Origin: Tetracentron sinense
Lineage: Eukaryota; Streptophyta; Magnoliopsida; Trochodendrales; Trochodendraceae
Direction of reading: 5' to 3'
Assembly: GCA_015143295.1 (NCBI GenBank)
Contig: CM026562.1
Location: 1,426,001 to 1,490,000, forward strand
DNA: 64,000 nucleotides
Within the stretch, counting starts at the first letter, position 1. The number at the start of each line of letters is the position of its first letter. Under the pieces are notes generated by a model. The model was not told the DNA's origin, searched no databases, and saw nothing but the letters and a program-made list of their open reading frames with translations. The position numbers were made by a program, and so were the translations under genes. Below, one piece after another: positions 44,288 through 55,224 of the stretch.

Positions 44288-46711
44288 ATGGCTGATCAGT
44301 CATCAGTGTTCGGGCGTGAGGATCAAACCCCTCAGGCCACTCCTTTTGTACCTTCTGTCGTACACATCCCTGGGGTCAGTCCTACGTCTGGGCACCCAGA
44401 GAGGACCGTGCCTCCTCCTGTTGAGCTCTCTGTTTCTAATCGCATTTTGGCGATGTTGCAAATGCAGCAATCTGCTCTGGATCAGATCACCAGGCAGCAG
44501 CAGTTGATGCGGGTGAGGCTGGAAGCGTTCGAGCATAGCAGGCTCGAGGTGGATGAGGTGCCACTGCAGAGGCCTTCCTTGAGACGTCAGTTTGACTTCT
44601 CTTCTTCTCCTTCTGCACCGGAGAACCGTGAAACCAGGTTTGTGCTTCATCCTACTGAAGGGGATGTAAGGCAGCCTCAGGTTCGGGCAGAGCAGAGTAT
44701 TCCTTCGGATCGCGTGGATTTGCGAGAAGGGGCAGGGCGAGAAGACTTAAGAGGGAATACCGGAGGTGCAGACGCCCAGAAGACTTGGGTGACTGCCAAG
44801 GAGGTGGAAGCTTTGATCGGTGCTCGTGTTAAGAGCATGAAGGGAGGGATTCCTGACCACTTTGCTCAGTCAGCAAAGGATAACGTTGAGAACTCTCCTT
44901 TCACAGACGCCATCAATCAGTCATATACTTCTTCGAAGTTTATAACTCCGATCTTCCCCATGTACACTGGAAGGACGGATCCGGAGGAGTATTTGTTTGA
45001 TTTCAAACACGCGATGGCTGTTCGCAATCCAGATGATGACCTGTATTGCAAAGCTTTCCCCAACAGCCTGTCTGGGGCAGCGTCGAAGTGGTTTCGGAAC
45101 TTGCCTCCTGGTTCCATCAGCAATTTCTCAGAGCTCAGGTCAGCTTTTATTGATCGTTTCATTATCAATATAAAGAAGAAAGCAGGTGCAGATACTCTCT
45201 TCTCTTTGAGAATGAAGCCAGCCGAATCCTTGACGGACTTCATTTCGCGTTTCACCGATGAAGTCCACAATATCGATAAGGTCGACGAAGCGAGCTGTAT
45301 CGCTGCTTTCAAGAATGCTATCCCTAGGCATTCCGAGCTCTATAAATCCTTGGCTCTTGACTATCCTGTCAAGATGGACGAGTTGATAGTTCGTGCCACC
45401 AAGTACGGGAGGTATGAGGAGGACGTATCCGTTGTGCCGGTGCCGAAGCCCAGGACGAGAGCGGTGGATGTCGTGGAGAGGACACACCGATCTTCGAAGA
45501 GGAATGAGAAGAAACAGAGGTACGAGTCTTCATCATCTGAGGACTCGTCACCAAGGAAGCAGAAGGAGAGAGTTGTCTATGTGACTCAGCGGGATCAGCT
45601 GGATCGGCGTCCGCTGGAAAGAAATTTTAATCAACAACAGAGTAGGACGGAGAGACGTCCTAATGATCAACAGCAGGCGAGGCAGCAGTATCAGCCACGC
45701 CAGGTGCAGCCTCAAGTACAGCACGAGAGAGGCGTGCAGCCTAGTGAGCGGCGATCTTTTGCAGATCGAACACCGCGCATCAATTTCACAGTTAGCCCGG
45801 TGACCATCATGAGGTCGATGGAGGATCAGCCATACTTCGAGTGGCCGGCGAGGGCTGTGCAGGATATTACATCGGGACCCCGGGTGCATGAGTATTGTCA
45901 TTATCACAAGTGTCGTGGTCATCTCACCAACCGATGTCGTATTCTGATGGAGTACTTGGAGAGGCTGGTTCAGGAAGGGTACTTGGGAGAGTATCTTGCT
46001 TCTGACAACGGCGGCATGGAGCATGCCAAGGAGCCGGTATCCCAGGCTCGTGGAGGAGAACCTGCCAGCAATCCAAGTACCAGTGGAGGAGCTTCCTTGG
46101 GCACGATCAATGTCATTTGCCGCGTGCAAGCACCGGAAGCAGATGTGGAGAGGAACTTCAGGGTGAAGTCCAGGAAGCTGTCTCACGATGCTGCAGTGTG
46201 TCAGGTGCAAGTGCCTAACAGAAGCGTTGAGCAGGCACTTACATTCACCGATCGTGATCTGGCAGCAGTGATCCGACCTCACTATGATGCTCTTGTTCTC
46301 ACCATGAGAATAGGAGATTTCAACATCAAGAGAGTGCTCGTAGATTCCGGGAGTGGAGCAGACATCTTGTATCTTCATGCTTTCACCCAGATGAAGCTGG
46401 ATCCTTCCGTTCTCATCCCTGCTCAGACTCCACTGTTCGGATTTGATGGCAGCTCGATGAAGCCTGTAGGCGACGTTGTCTTACTCGTTGTGGCTGGACC
46501 CGTTGTCCTTCAGACCAGGTTCTTCGTTCTGGATGCGCCATCGCCGTACAATGTCATCTTGGGTCGTTGGTGGACCCATGAGATGAAGGCTGTTCCGTCC
46601 TCGTACTATCAGGTGTTGAAGTATCCAACCCAGGACGGGCCTCAGGAGATCAAGGGTGATCAGTTGGCATCGCAGAAGTGCGATTTCCCTACTTCCGTTG
46701 TGCCTTCGTAG
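44288..46711 (+). CDS. Gag-protease of the Tat retrotransposon (807 aa)
   Basis: The ATG at 44288 is the first in the frame. A coiled, Gln-rich N-terminus is followed by the retrotransposon gag domain at about residues 217-315 (FITPIFPMYTGRTDPEEYLF, GAASKWFRNLPPGSI, FSELRSAFIDRF). A Lys/Arg/Gln-rich linker leads to a CHYHKCRGHLTNRC zinc-knuckle-like motif near residue 535. The aspartic protease VLVDSGSGADILY lies near 682, with FFVLDAPSPYNVILGR behind it. Gag forms the particle and the protease cuts the polyprotein. The frame ends at TAG 46709-46711 followed by CAG TTA, and the same frame goes straight on into pol, so readthrough or a single mutation are both possible. Confidence 0.92.
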   Translation: MADQSSVFGREDQTPQATPFVPSVVHIPGVSPTSGHPERTVPPPVELSVSNRILAMLQMQQSALDQITRQQQLMRVRLEAFEHSRLEVDEVPLQRPSLRRQFDFSSSPSAPENRETRFVLHPTEGDVRQPQVRAEQSIPSDRVDLREGAGREDLRGNTGGADAQKTWVTAKEVEALIGARVKSMKGGIPDHFAQSAKDNVENSPFTDAINQSYTSSKFITPIFPMYTGRTDPEEYLFDFKHAMAVRNPDDDLYCKAFPNSLSGAASKWFRNLPPGSISNFSELRSAFIDRFIINIKKKAGADTLFSLRMKPAESLTDFISRFTDEVHNIDKVDEASCIAAFKNAIPRHSELYKSLALDYPVKMDELIVRATKYGRYEEDVSVVPVPKPRTRAVDVVERTHRSSKRNEKKQRYESSSSEDSSPRKQKERVVYVTQRDQLDRRPLERNFNQQQSRTERRPNDQQQARQQYQPRQVQPQVQHERGVQPSERRSFADRTPRINFTVSPVTIMRSMEDQPYFEWPARAVQDITSGPRVHEYCHYHKCRGHLTNRCRILMEYLERLVQEGYLGEYLASDNGGMEHAKEPVSQARGGEPASNPSTSGGASLGTINVICRVQAPEADVERNFRVKSRKLSHDAAVCQVQVPNRSVEQALTFTDRDLAAVIRPHYDALVLTMRIGDFNIKRVLVDSGSGADILYLHAFTQMKLDPSVLIPAQTPLFGFDGSSMKPVGDVVLLVVAGPVVLQTRFFVLDAPSPYNVILGRWWTHEMKAVPSSYYQVLKYPTQDGPQEIKGDQLASQKCDFPTSVVPS

Positions 46712-46717
46712 CAGTTA
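46709..46717 (+). promoter_or_regulatory. Candidate stop-codon readthrough signal between gag-pro and pol
   Basis: The sequence is TAG CAG TTA. It fits the UAG-CAR-YYA consensus known from tobacco mosaic virus readthrough. Gag-pro before and pol after are in the same frame with no other stop. A C-to-T change at a CAG codon would give the same picture, so function is unproven. Confidence 0.5.
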
Positions 46718-49700
46718 CAGGTCGTTCCCGTTGTGGAAGAGAGCTCGGAAACATCGTTGTGCAGACCTTCTGTTGAGCCCACGAAAGCTGTCAATTTGGG
46801 AACGGAAGAAAAGTCAAAGGTGTTGCAGGTCGGGACGAGCTTGACAGCGGAGGAAGAGCTCGAGTTGCTGAGTTTTCTTAGGCAGAACCTTGATGTCTTT
46901 GCATGGTCTCACAAAGACATGACTGGCATCGATCTGAGTGTTATCTGTCATCACCTCAATGTTGATCCTGCTATCCCTCCAGTGAAGCAGAATCCTCGGA
47001 GGCTTGCTCCAGCTTATCATGATGCAGTGAATGAGGAGATTGACAAGCTGATTCAGTTTGGGTTCATTCAGGAGGTGCAGTACCCTGATTGGATAGGCAA
47101 TGTTGTGGCTGTGCCTAAGAAGAACGGGAATGTGAGAGTTTGTATTGACTTCACTGGTGTCAATAAGGCCTGCCCCAAGGACTTTTTCTCCATGCCAAGG
47201 ATAGACAGGCTCATCAACGCCACTGCTGGCCACGAGATGTTATCCTTCATGGATGGTTATTCAGGCTATAACCAGATCCTCCTGGCGGAAGCAGACCGAG
47301 AGAAGACCACCTTCATAATGGAGCGGGGCTTATTCTGTTATCGAGTGATGCCTTTTGGCTTGAAGAATGCAGGTGCCACCTATCAACGTCTTATGAATTT
47401 CATGTTTGGGTCACTTCTTGGCAAGACGGTTGAAGTTTACATCGATGATATCGTGGTGAAGAGTCGAGTACGACGTACTCTGGTGACGGACCTTGCTGAG
47501 CCTTTCTCTGTTCTGCGATCTTTCAATCTGAAGATCAACCCAGAGAAGTGCACCTTCCGGGTTACCTCAGGGAAATTTTTGGGTTATCTTGTGAGTCAGC
47601 GGGGGATTGAGGCTAATCCAGCTCAGATCCGTGCTTTGCTGGACATGCCAGAGCCCAAGTCGAAGAAGGAGATCCAAAAGCTGACAGGCCGGATTGCTGC
47701 ACTCAATCGGTTTATCTCCAAGTCATCCGATCGTTGCAAACCTCTTTTCGAGCTGCTGAGAAAGGACTCCATTTTTGCGTGGACTCCAGAGTGCTCTCGA
47801 GCTTTCCTTGCCTTGAAGAAATATTTGGGCTCAGCTCCTATCCTTTCGGTACCTGAGCCAGGTGAAATCTTATATCTTTATCTGTCTGTTTCAGAGCAAG
47901 CCCTTGGTTCCGTCCTGGGCAGGAGTTGTGATGGCGTGGAGAAACCTGTCTATTTCATCAGCAAAACCTTTCTCAAGGCAGAGTGCAATTATAGCAAACT
48001 CGAGAAGGTATGTCTAGCTCTTGTCTTTTCTGTGGAAAAGCTTCGTCCTTATTTTCATGCTCATTCTATCGTTGTCATCACAACGTATCCCTTGAAAGTC
48101 GTGCTGGGACGACCCGAGCTGGCGGGGAGGATGTCGAAGTGGGCTGTGGCTCTGAGTGAGTTCGATATTCAGTATCAGGCTAGGAGTTCAGAAAAGGGGC
48201 AAGCAATGGTAGGTTTTCTTTCTGATTTCCCTGTGGAGGAGGAAGCAGAGGAGATGGTTGTTGATCTTCGGGAGCTTCCTATTGAAGTTGACAACGGAGA
48301 TGCCGTTGTGGATGGAGCCGAGTCATCAGAATGGAATGGTTGGCTATTGTACGTGGACGGATCTTCTAATTCTAGTGGTTCAGAATTGGGTGTTGTGCTT
48401 ATAAGTCCGGAGAACATCAAAGTGCAGAAGATGTCGCGTCTTGGTTTCACTGCCTCCAACAATGAAGCTGAGTACGAAGCCCTACTGCTTGGGCTGGAGA
48501 GTGCTCGAGAGCTGCAGATCTCCATGCTGAGAGTGTTTTGTGATTCACAGCTCGTGGTGAATCAGGTGAATGGTGTTTATGACTGCAAGGACGACCGGAT
48601 GAAGCAGTATGCTACTCTCGTTCGTTCGCTGTGTGAAGCATTCACCGTTGTGGAGATCAGGCACACCCGGAGAGATGAAAACATGCATGCTGATGCTTTG
48701 GCGTATCTAGCTTCCATGGTGCAGGCTGACGAGCCTAAGGCTATTCTGATGGAGTTCCAAGAGTATCATTCAATAACTCTTCAGGCACAACGAGAAGTAT
48801 TTTTTGTCAATCCAGTTCTGAGTTGGATGACAGGGCTGGTGGCATATCTGAAGGATGGAATTCTTCCTATCAGTGTGAAGGAGTCGAGGCGCATTCAGTT
48901 CAAGGCATCTCGTTATGGCTTGGTGCAAGGAGAGTTGTTCAGGAAATCTTTTGGTGGGCCTTTGTTGAAGTGTGTTCATCCTGCAGATGTGGAGAGAATA
49001 CTTGCTGAGTTGCATGAAGGTATATGTGGTATTCATTCAGGCGGGAGAACCATTGCCCATCGAGCTCTGGGGCAAGGTTACTTCTGGCCTTACATGCAGG
49101 CTGATGCTCAGAAGTATGTGAAGAAGTGCAGCCAGTGCCAGCGGTTTGCTCGTTTGATTCATGCTCCGGCTCAAGAGCTCAACACTGTATCTCAGCCTTG
49201 GCCATTTGCGCGTTGGGGACTTGATATTGTAGGACCTTTCCCTAGGGCTCCAGGGAATCTGATCTTTCTTCTAGTGGTAACTGATTACTTCTCTCGTTGG
49301 ATTGAAGCTGTTCCCCTTGCATGTATCAGAGAGAAAGAGGTGAAGAAGTTCTAGTGGGAACATATCATCTGCAGATTTGGCATACCGCAGTCCATCATTA
49401 CTAACAACGGGAAGCAGTTTTCAGGACGTCTGATTGCCGACTTTTGCAGCGAGCTGAAGATCAAGCATGTTTTCTCTTTCCCATATTATCCTCAGGGGAA
49501 TGGATTGGCCGAGGCAGCCAATAAGAATATTCTCAATGCCTTGAAGAGAAGACTGGAAGATTCGAAGGGGAAGTGGACCGCCGAGCTGCACAACGTTTTG
49601 TGGGAGTACAGAACAACTCCGAGGAGTCCTACCAATGAAACTCCTTTCTCTCTAGCGTATGGTATGGAAGCTGTCATTCCTACTGAGATCAGTTTGCCAA

Positions 49701-50074
49701 CAGTGCGTTCTTGGCACAACAAGAAGAAGGATGGAGAGAAAGATCAGAACACAGAGCTTATGGCTATTCATCTCGATCTGCTAGAAGAGAAGCGAGAAGA
49801 TGCCAGCATTCAGATGAGGAGGTATCAGCAACGATTGAGGAAAGCCTACAACAAGAAAGTACAACGAAGAGTGCTGCAGGTCGGTGATCTGGTTCTCCGA
49901 AGAGTGTTCCAGAACACGAGAGAGCTTAACAGTGGCAAGTTGGGACCTAACTGGGAAGGGCCTTATATCGTAGAGCGATTGGGAAGTCCTGGAGTCTGTT
50001 ACTTGAAAGACTTACAAGGTAATCTCATCTCAAAATCCTGGAACATTATGAATTTGAGGCAATTCTTTCAATAG
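46712..50074 (+). pseudogene. Pol of the Tat retrotransposon: RT, RNase H, archaeal RNase H, integrase
   Basis: In frame with gag-pro, open from 46712 to an amber stop at 49352-49354 and then to 50074. Domains: reverse transcriptase (46980-47600) with FMDGYSGYNQILL, FCYRVMPFGLKNAGATYQRL and catalytic YIDDIVVKS near 47435; a degenerate RNase H that has lost its first Asp (LYLYLSVSEQALGSVLGRS, 47860-48230); an intact archaeal-type RNase H (LLYVDGSSNSSG, NNEAEYEALLLGLESA, FCDSQLVVNQ, HADALAYLAS; 48330-48730), which marks the Tat lineage; and integrase with an HHCC zinc region (49011-49150) and the catalytic core. In the core the first Asp (RWGLDIVGPF) and the Glu at 49511 are present, but codon 49403-49405 is Asn where the family has the second catalytic Asp. 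The C-terminal part has VGDLVLRRVFQNT and LGPNWEGPY. The amber codon and the Asn make this copy unlikely to integrate by itself. Confidence 0.92.
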
Positions 50075-50444
50075 AATCCATGATATGCTACTACATGCAT
50101 CGTTGTGCTTACAAGTTTTCAGTAATTTTACATTATCATAATGCTCATATTTCAACATGTGACTTGCAATATTATGCGCCTGCTCGTTGTCTACACTATG
50201 CTCTGTCTGGTTCATCAGTGTAATATTGTGAATGTTTTGCAAGTAATTCAAATAAAATTTTGACTGAACAACCTACTCATAACGAACACGAGTGGCTTAT
50301 ATAAGGATGTCATCTGAGCAAATCCTGTGGCTTATCCTAATGACATCCTCTGAGCATGTGCTTCGAAACTGAGTTACATTGTGTTCATCATATGAATTTT
50401 ATTTGTCAGATTGCATTCACAGTGAACTACGCGAAATGATGTAT

Positions 50445-50735
50445 CTGGATTAGTGCTTTGCTCGTAGTGCTTACTCGTAGTGCTTGCTCGTAGTGCTTTG
50501 CTCGTAGTGCTTGCTCGTAGTGCTTTGCTCGTAGTGCTTGCTCGTAGTGCTGTGCTCGTAGTGCTTGCTCGTAGTGCTCTATTCGTAGTGCTTTGCTCGT
50601 AGTGCGTGCGCGTTGTGCTTTGCTCGTAGTGCCTTGCTCGTAGTGCTCTATTCGTTGTGCTTTGTTCGTAGTGCTTTGATCGTAGTGCTCTACTCGCAGT
50701 GTTTTGTTCGTAGTGCTTTGATCGAAATAATTTGC
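50445..50735 (+). repeat. 13-bp tandem array inside the retrotransposon
   Basis: About twenty imperfect copies of GCTCGTAGTGCTT and close variants (TGCTTTGCTCGTAG, GCTCTATTCGTAG). The array lies between the end of pol and the antisense gene, a zone where Tat elements often have variable tandem repeats. Confidence 0.85.
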
Positions 50736-51038
50736 TTAAGTATGTGCATCAGCTATGATTTTCACCCTCATACATACATTCACATAGTAAAGTGCCATAT
50801 TCACATCAACAGTGGACTGTGAAAATTTATTCAACTACTCATGTTGTATTTTTTCTTTGTGCATACGTTGTGCTACGCTACAAGGTGAAAAGAAATGCAA
50901 ACATAAGAAAAGGGAGTGATCCATTCATACTAAAGGCCCATTTCTGGGTAATTACAGCAACTAGGGGCAGGAGATCATCATCAAAAAAGAGTTTACATCA
51001 TCAAAAAAGAGAACGGAAACATATAGAGGAGCAGCAGA

Positions 51039-53792
51039 TCAGGCGAGCTCAAGATCAGCATCTGTTGTCGTTGCAGCAGGGGCAGGAGTAGAGGCTTCAG
51101 CAGTTGGGATTTTTTCTGGAATAGCTTCATCGGCAGCAGCAGGAACTTCGGGAGCAGCTGGCTCGAAGTACGGCTCAGCAGGGAGGGGTGTAGGACCTTT
51201 GAGAGAGTGAGGATGCTCGACGCCTTGGACCTCGGCCTCGTCGTCTAGCTCGATCAAGTCTTTGCTCTGAAGCTCGGAGACCGTGATGGCGTCCTCTTCG
51301 TTGTCTTCTTTCAGACGGCCTTGTTGGCGGAGCGATTCGAGAACCTCTTTCTCGGTCTCTGCCCGATCCTCATCCAAGAGCGTGTCCAGCTGAGACTGAT
51401 AGTGCTGTTGCAGTCTCAGGGTCACGGTCCTCTCGATGGTCTCTTGATCTTTCTTGGCCTCCTCGAGCTCCTCCGCCGGTGCTGTCCTGCTGCCTCAGTT
51501 TCCTCCAACTATTTGCCCAAAGCTTGGGAGACGTGCTCCAGTTCGCTGATGAGGAGAACAGCGTTCTCTACCTCCTGTTTGGCCACCTTCTCGGCCTGCT
51601 GATCGTGTCTCAGCCTCAGCTTTTTCTTGTGCCTTGGTGGCAGCTTTCAACTTCCCCTCAGCGCGAACAGCGTCGGCTTTGGCTTGAGACAGATCAAAGT
51701 CTGCCTTGAGTCTCTCTTCGACGAGAGTCTTCTCCAGCGTCTCAGTCCTGCCTTTCCAGTAGTTGATCCCGTCTCGGAGGTGATTGTAGCTATATTGGCT
51801 ACGATCACAGAGTTCCTGCACGGGGACGTTCATCTGCAAGGAAGTGTCCGGGTGTTAGCACAACGAGGAGTAAAATTTCAACAGTAGAGTAAGAAGAAGA
51901 GGAAGTGAGAAACTTACTGACGCCACAGACTGGCAGGCGGGGTAGGAGAGGTTGGTCAGATTGAGTTTGCCGACGTCAGCAATGTCTTGGGGCAACCTCA
52001 TAGCATGAGTCAGAGCTCGGGCGGCCTTGTCCGAACTTTGCACCGAGTCGTTCACGGTTAGTCTCCCGTACCGAGAGAAGTCGGGCGACCAGTCCAGATC
52101 GCTCGGCGGTAGCATACGAGCTGGAAGACTCGTTGTGCCAGCTTCCGTTGCGGCCAGGGCAACCACAGCGGAACTCGAACTGGCTGGGGCAGTTGCAGCT
52201 CGAGAGTGGGCAGGTGCCGAGCTGGCTTCGGGCACCGCCGTTGTCACCTCTGCTCTTGGACTTGTTGCAGGAACGGCAGAGGTGGAAGGGGGAGCAGCAA
52301 TGGCTGCGTTCTCTTTCTCCAGGCGTTTGTCCGCCTTCGCTTTCTTTCTGGCCTCATACTCGGCCTGGGTCGGCAGTTTTCTCTTCGGGTTAGCAGTCGT
52401 TGTACCCTTGGAAGGAGGGTTCCTCTTCTTCAACGGTGGTGGCGGTGGTGGAAGCTGAACCGCAGGGCAAGCAGACCTTGGCTTCCTGCTCAGCGGAGGT
52501 GGATCCATGCCAGCCATGTCTTCTTCTTCCTCTTTGGCTAGATTAATTGCTGGTGAAGGTGCAGAAGTAGAAGCACCTGGATGATGTTGTTGTTGCTGTT
52601 GTTGTGGTTGTTGTTGTCGTCGTTGAGCAGTTGCAGTAGGAGTGCTGAAGGCGACCCACGTGTCAGGCTCCAGTGGTTTCCACCGGATGTATTCCCCACC
52701 TCGAGCACGACTGATGTTGGTGAGGAGGCCTTCTTCTTCTGGGGCCAACTTCTTGTATGGGAACTTCTTTGCGTCAACTGCACACAGAACAAAGCAGAAT
52801 GAGTACAACGGGAGTCAGCAGGACGAAAGCATACAGCGTACAACGAAAACAGAGTCAGAACAGTGATGCACCACGGACAACGAAGTAGTATACCTGCTTC
52901 CGCTCGGAAGACATTGGGGACCCTGGAATTCTCTGCCTTCCAACCACCAGAGACGACGAAAGGAATGGCTTTCCACCCTCTTTCTCTATCGAGAATGCCT
53001 GAGACGAGCTCTGGATGTCGAGGTTTCTTATTCCACGAGTAGTAGGAGAACAAACCATCGTCAGTGCCTCGGCATCTGACAGCATGGCAGAAGTGGAATA
53101 GATGCCTAGCTTCTATTGGGTAACCGTCATTGATGAATTTGATCATCATGGACATGTATTTGTGGAAGCTCGGATGCATTTGTCCCGGTGCGAGTTGCAG
53201 GGTGGACAGAACGTCGTCCAGGACGGGATGGAGAGGGAAGCGGAGGCCAGCCTCGAGCTGGGAGAGGTAGACGACAGTACAAGCAGAACGCTTATCAATG
53301 ATAACGTCATCTCGCTTGAAGTGGAGATTGTCGTTGGAAGGGAAGTCGAAACGTTCCCTGTAGTGGTTCAGATGTGCCAACTGATGTTGGCGCAGGGCTG
53401 AGGATTTTTCGATGTAGGCACCATGAGGTGCGCTACCTGTGCAACTGGCCTCATCTTCAATAGGGCCTCTAACTTCCTCTAACCTAGCGGGTTCTACGGG
53501 AATGATGGCAGCTATAGTGGTTGGAAGAATCGGGGAAAATGAACAAGAACAATGAACAGAGCACGGAGAGTACACAGAGCAGAATCACTCAAGAACCAGA
53601 GAAGAGAGAGAGGGAGAAACAGTAAGAAATATTAAAGAAAAGGGTGAAGAGCGTACCGAACAGAAGGCGACTGAGAGAGATTGTTGAAGAGCTTGAGGAG
53701 GATGAACTTTCGTTTGAGATGAAAAATCGGCAGAGTAACAGTGCTTGAAGGAACAGGGTGAAAGAGAAGGGGTATTCGATGGGGATTTTATA
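51039..53792 (-). pseudogene. Antisense spliced gene of the retrotransposon (gypsy-type Transposase_28-like domain)
   Basis: Exons on the minus strand: an open exon ending at 52894 (frame open from 53575), 52777-51918, and 51833-51039, joined by GT-AG introns with a continuous frame at each junction. The first holds RFPLHPVLDDVLSTLQLAPG, FINDGYPIEARHLFHFCH and DGLFSYYSWNKK, matching the domain catalogued as putative gypsy-type transposon (PF04195), as in Grande gene 23. The second is Pro/Gln/Ala-rich and basic (KRKLPTQAEYEARKKAKADK). The third is coiled-coil (LEKTLVEERLKADFDLSQAK) with an acidic tail; near 51595 and 51490 it has frameshifts and a stop. A TATA box lies at 53785. The true start codon and a possible leader intron (GTACGC donor near 53657) are unresolved. 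Function is unknown. Confidence 0.75.
53785..53792 (-). promoter_or_regulatory. TATA box of the antisense gene
   Basis: TATAAAAT on the minus strand lies 340 bases inside the 3' LTR boundary and upstream of the open exon, giving a promoter that faces the LTR-driven transcript. Confidence 0.6.
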
Positions 53793-54118
53793 AGCATCTC
53801 AGATTTGTGAAACTACACCACTACCCTTCATCAGAGCCGGACACCTGTGTCAAAAGGGAGAAGAGCAGTGGCAAGATCGTCTTTTCACCAAAAGAGAGTA
53901 ACCGTCAGAGTTATCAAAGCGTTTTGAAATTCAAATCGGTGATGATGACAGCCTGTCCGCATTTAAAGAGACGTGACGGTTCGCACGCGCAGCCAGCTAG
54001 CGTGAACGGTCGATCTTCCCAGCGAGCGTTTTAAGCACGCAACGTTACATCTTCTGGAGCAGTGCCAGGTATGATCTTTTTGTCCGTTTATGACGCTTCG
54101 AACTACGTTCCAAGCATC

Positions 54119-54131
54119 ATAAAGGGGCAAA
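54119..54131 (+). other. Polypurine tract
   Basis: ATAAAGGGGCAAA lies directly before the 3' LTR and should prime plus-strand DNA synthesis. One C interrupts it. Confidence 0.7.
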
Positions 54132-54132
54132 T

Positions 54133-55037
54133 TGTAATGGATAAAATTCGTAAAATCAACTTAGCGTTGGAGAACGAGCTCGTTTTTGTTGTTTTGTTCA
54201 CGAAAGTGACACGTGGACACGAGTTGGGGTCACGTGCTTAAAATAGAGGGACCACGCGTTGTCTGATGCACAACGTTCCCGTTGTGCGCATTACGACGTC
54301 TTTGTTTTCTTGTAGAACAACGCTTCCGTTGTGGCTTTGACAACGTGCTCGTTGTCTGAAGCACAACGTAACCGTTGTACACTTGACAACGTTTTTGTCG
54401 TTACATGAACAACGAGACCGTTGTCTCATCGACAACGATGTCCTGGCTATGTTTTAAGACATCTACACCGTAACCGAGCTCGAGTCAACAACGAGACCGA
54501 CTCGTAGGAGGAAGTGATCAGGAGGCGATCCATAATTCTGACAGGCGTGCCGAAAGCGCCGTTTTGTGCTGAAAGCACTGTCTTGGCATTTAATGCTGGT
54601 CACTTCTGCGTACTGTCCGATCCCGTCCGATTGGACTAATAGGAGGCTCTCTCGTGTGATGCAACCAGCAGCAGATATGACTGATATATTTGGCAATGAG
54701 TGCAAAACACGTGGTATGGACACCTATGGCCATCCATGGTCATCGATGGCCATACCAACCTTACCCTATAAATACCCCGTGAATTTTAGTGCTTAAGGGT
54801 TGGTGAGTTGTTGATCATCCGTATTCGAGAGTATACGTGTTCAGTGCTTCCCAGAGCCTTGCGTAACTTTCAGTGTCTCTTTCAGTGTTTACTGTTCATC
54901 ATCTTCTATATCTACTGACTTTAGCATCGGAGTACAGGTCAGGGTGTCACACCCTCCACTCCAACCTTCTACCGGTAAACCAGAGCGTGGGAGGAGCTGT
55001 TGCTGACACGTGTCCTTTCCGGAGTTTTTCCCCTTCA
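54133..55037 (+). repeat. 3' LTR
   Basis: It matches the 5' LTR end to end, apart from about 15 substitutions, an 8-base insertion (GTGCTTAA near 54790) and a one-base insertion near 54896. Confidence 0.95.
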
Positions 55038-55069
55038 GATCAAACAAAAAAATTACCCTTACCAAATGT

Positions 55070-55224
55070 TACCCTATGTTTGGTAGTCGAGAAAATAAGT
55101 AAAAACATGGAAAAGAAAAGAAAATTAGACAAAACACAACTAAAAATTATATTAAAAATCCAAAATTTTCTTTTCTTTTCCATGTTTTCATCAATTTTCT
55201 CGGCGACCAAATATAGCATAGGGT
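55070..55224. mobile_element. MITE, CCCTATGTTTGG family, copy 2
   Basis: The ends read ACCCTATGTTTGGTAGTCGA and GCGACCAAATATAGCATAGG followed by GT. The arms extend through TTTTCTTTTCTTTTCCATG and its complement. It lies 33 bases outside the retrotransposon. Confidence 0.7.

Larger units (their letters stand above)
43335..55037 (+). mobile_element. Complete Ty3/gypsy LTR retrotransposon, Tat lineage, 11.7 kb
   Basis: LTRs of 896 and 905 bp bound the element and a perfect 5-bp target duplication GATCA flanks it (43330-43334 and 55038-55042). Internal order: primer binding site, gag-protease, reverse transcriptase, degenerate RNase H, archaeal-type RNase H, integrase, a tandem-repeat zone, an antisense spliced gene and a polypurine tract. 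The second RNase H and the antisense gene place it in the Tat lineage, near Grande/Retand-like elements. By eye the LTRs differ at about 15 positions plus two indels (about 1.7%), so the insertion is recent. Confidence 0.95.

Noticed and set aside
45548..46378. 276-codon minus frame inside gag
   Set aside because: It lies opposite the well-supported gag-protease frame, has no known domain, and reflects the codon bias of the sense gene.
52027..52541. Plus-strand frames of 86-143 codons
   Set aside because: They are shadows of exon 2 of the antisense gene, whose splice sites and domain order are convincing.
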